Shown here: piece by piece, positions 5,874 to 7,168 of the stretch
How positions within the stretch are numbered: the first letter of the stretch is position 1
How the letters are laid out: each line of letters begins with the position of its first letter
Source of the DNA: Bacillota bacterium
GTDB lineage: Bacteria; Bacillota; Clostridia; Lachnospirales; Lachnospiraceae
DNA length: 7,168 bases
Direction: 5' to 3'
NCBI GenBank assembly: GCA_023398855.1
Contig: JAEWRS010000319.1
Span: 1 to 7,168, forward strand
Notes under the pieces: generated by a model
Told to the model about the DNA's origin: nothing
What the model saw: only the letters and a program-made list of their open reading frames with translations
Databases searched by the model: none
Translations under genes and position numbers: made by a program

Positions 5874-7168
5874 TTACCGGATCCAGGCTCCGTTTTCATC
5901 TACCTGATACCCGTCAGCTGTTGCGGTATTGGTACAAAGGGCTCCCAATGGCCTGCTTCCGGTTTCCCCCTGGGTAACAGAATTAAAGTAATACCAGATT
6001 CCATGAACCTGGACCCACCCTGTTCTCATTGCGCCGGATTCATCAAGATAATACCAATATCCATCGGGTTCTTCCTTTACCCATCCCACTTCCATGGAAC
6101 CATCCGGTCTAAGCTTATACCATGTGCCATGATCCATGATCCATCCGGTCTGCATGATGCCGGATTCATTAAACCGGTACCATTTTCCGCTGATTTTTGC
6201 CCATTGGCTGGATGCGTAGGTCTTGTCAGCCTTTAAAAACCTCCATGCTGTTCCATTGATCTTCTGCCATTGTCCGTTTATGTCTGTGCCTGTTTTTTTA
6301 GAGACCGTTTGAGGGAATGTGCTTCCACTGGAACTGCTTCCCTGATCAGACTCCTTTACCACTGTTATCTGGAATACGTCCGTGAACACCTTTATTACGT
6401 TATTGACTGCCACGCGGTACGTAATGATTACATCCTTCACGCCCGGCACAGAAGTGCTCACATCCGATATCTCATGGTCGTTTATGATCTTTAATGAGCC
6501 ATCGCTGTATTCTGCAGCCACTTTTAAGCCCATATGACTGATCCGTTCTCCTGTTTTGTATTCTGTTTGACTGGGCAGTGTCAAAATCTTTATCCCTGTG
6601 ACGATCCTGGTTTCTGTTCCCGGATTTCCGCTGAATTCCAGACCGTCAACGGCCTCTTTCAAATAGTCGTATGCCTGGTCTACCCGGTCCTGATCGCTCT
6701 TTGTAAGAGCTTTATCCTTTAATACAGATTTGGCCTCTGAAATTGCATCCTTTAACACTTCATAAGACTCCTCCGTGTAATCCTTTTTGTTTTTGGATTC
6801 TGCTATAAGCACCAGATCCTGAAGGGCGGAGGTATCAGGCCTTAAATTTTCTTCTGCATCCAGATTCCAGATGGCCTCCATCAAATGGACATACGCATTA
6901 TGTACTTCCAATTCCGTTGCCTTTGTATTGATCAGTACAGAGGCGACCTGGTTAAACGCCTTCATAAAACGGCTTTTTGCCCCATCAGTCAGTCGGTCCA
7001 ATACGCCCTCATTGATCTGATCCGCTGCTTCTGTATAAAGAACAAGAAGGGCATTCTTATCTTGCGGTTCAATAATGCTTACAGAAACCGTGGCAAACTT
7101 CTGATCCGGGTTTTCAATTGTCTCGTGGCCGTTTAAATCCAGATATCCGATGCAGGTATAGGAAAATA
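5874..7168 (-). CDS. Large cell-wall-bound secreted protein, C-terminal part (5' end beyond right edge)
   Basis: The frame is open from the right edge to TAA at 5874-5876, giving 430 visible residues. A TTG at 7001 is not the start: the frame stays open upstream and reads a sensible beta-rich stretch (around residues 1-34, ending FATVSVSIIEP). Then come two FIVAR-like helical modules (~35-102 and ~111-178; the second with the typical YTEESYEVLKDAI pattern), a Big_3-like Ig domain (~187-271, with TEYKTGE and an AEYSDGS strand), a Ser-rich linker (~272-292), and five cell-wall-binding repeats (~297-430). Known relatives are clostridial glycoside hydrolases, lyases or adhesins held on the wall by such repeats. 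The functional head is outside the window, so the activity is unknown. It precedes the PL8 gene on the same strand by 59 bases, suggesting co-transcription and a shared role in surface glycan use. Confidence 0.94.
   Translation of the reverse strand, partial: FSYTCIGYLDLNGHETIENPDQKFATVSVSIIEPQDKNALLVLYTEAADQINEGVLDRLTDGAKSRFMKAFNQVASVLINTKATELEVHNAYVHLMEAIWNLDAEENLRPDTSALQDLVLIAESKNKKDYTEESYEVLKDAISEAKSVLKDKALTKSDQDRVDQAYDYLKEAVDGLEFSGNPGTETRIVTGIKILTLPSQTEYKTGERISHMGLKVAAEYSDGSLKIINDHEISDVSTSVPGVKDVIITYRVAVNNVIKVFTDVFQITVVKESDQGSSSSGSTFPQTVSKKTGTDINGQWQKINGTAWRFLKADKTYASSQWAKISGKWYRFNESGIMQTGWIMDHGTWYKLRPDGSMEVGWVKEEPDGYWYYLDESGAMRTGWVQVHGIWYYFNSVTQGETGSRPLGALCTNTATADGYQVDENGAWIR
5877..6278 (-). 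repeat. Five choline-binding-type cell-wall repeats (CW_binding_1-like)
   Basis: Repeat units of about 20-24 residues begin near 6278, 6206, 6143, 6083 and 6017. Each has the W-x(n)-G-x-W-Y-x-F/L core, for example WAKISGKWYRFNESG, WIMDHGTWYKLRPDG and WVQVHGIWYYF. The last unit is longer and ends in DGYQVDENGAWIR, the usual cap at the C-terminus of such proteins. These repeats normally bind choline or other wall polymers and hold the protein non-covalently on the cell surface. The first unit is the most diverged. Confidence 0.93.
6354..6608 (-). other. Big_3-like Ig domain
   Basis: Visible residues ~187-271 run from TRIVTGIKILTLPSQTEYKTGE through MGLKVAAEYSDGSLK and VSTSVPGVKDVIITY to FQITVV. 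The 'TEYKTGE...GLKV-A-YSDGS...PGVKDV-ITY' pattern is characteristic of Big_3 domains in Firmicute surface proteins. It is a structural spacer between helical modules and the wall-binding repeats. Confidence 0.85.
6633..7064 (-). other. Two FIVAR-like three-helix modules in tandem
   Basis: Visible residues ~35-102 and ~111-178 are Ala/Leu/Glu/Lys-rich and lack strand-like patterns. Both follow the FIVAR layout: a first helix with LV-LY/IAE, a middle helix (FMKAFNQVASVL; SYEVLKDAISEAKSVL) and a third helix beginning after T-x-x-x-V/D (AYVHLMEAIWNL; AYDYLKEAVDGLE). Such modules occur in clostridial secreted enzymes as stalks and may help in surface or glycan binding. Confidence 0.75.

Noticed and set aside
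5675..5899. 74-codon minus-strand frame bridging the intergenic region
   Set aside because: It overlaps the signal peptide of the PL8 protein and the end of the upstream gene in another frame and has no recognisable content.
6999..7001. TTG as a start codon for the upstream gene
   Set aside because: The frame stays open to the right edge and codes for a plausible module end and the first helix of a FIVAR-like unit, so this TTG is an internal Leu codon.

Overview
The window is almost entirely coding on the minus strand. It holds parts of two very large, multidomain secreted proteins of a Gram-positive gut-type Firmicute. Modest GC, the helical spacers, Ig-like modules, clostridial-style cell-wall-binding repeats and DNRLRE/CBM96-like modules suggest Lachnospiraceae or related Clostridia (a Hungatella/Enterocloster-like organism). 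This taxonomic placement is an inference from architecture and was not tested by a search.

Right part (5874-7168, minus): the C-terminal 430 residues of a surface protein whose start lies beyond the right edge. In order it shows the end of a beta-rich module, two FIVAR-like three-helix modules, a Big_3-like Ig domain, a Ser-rich linker and five choline-binding-type cell-wall repeats. The catalytic or ligand-binding part lies outside the window.

Middle (5815-5873): the only non-coding stretch, 59 bases. It carries a perfect 12-bp inverted repeat with a 4-base loop and no U-tract, followed by a G-rich ribosome-binding site for the next gene.

Left part (1-5814, minus): 1938 codons of one uninterrupted reading frame that runs off the left edge without a stop. 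Order: signal peptide, LamG/jelly-roll lectin-like domain, helical spacer, complete calcineurin-like metallophosphoesterase, helical spacer, CBM96/DNRLRE-like module 1, full polysaccharide lyase family 8 (hyaluronate/chondroitin lyase type) with its catalytic Asn, His, Tyr and Arg residues, Big_4-like Ig domain, and CBM96/DNRLRE-like module 2 (cut by the edge).

Together the two genes look like part of an operon or cluster for extracellular attack on a host-type acidic polysaccharide such as hyaluronan or chondroitin, with one product held on the cell wall. The most notable point is the joining of an intact phosphoesterase and an intact PL8 lyase in one secreted chain. No RNA genes, mobile elements or CRISPR arrays were seen.
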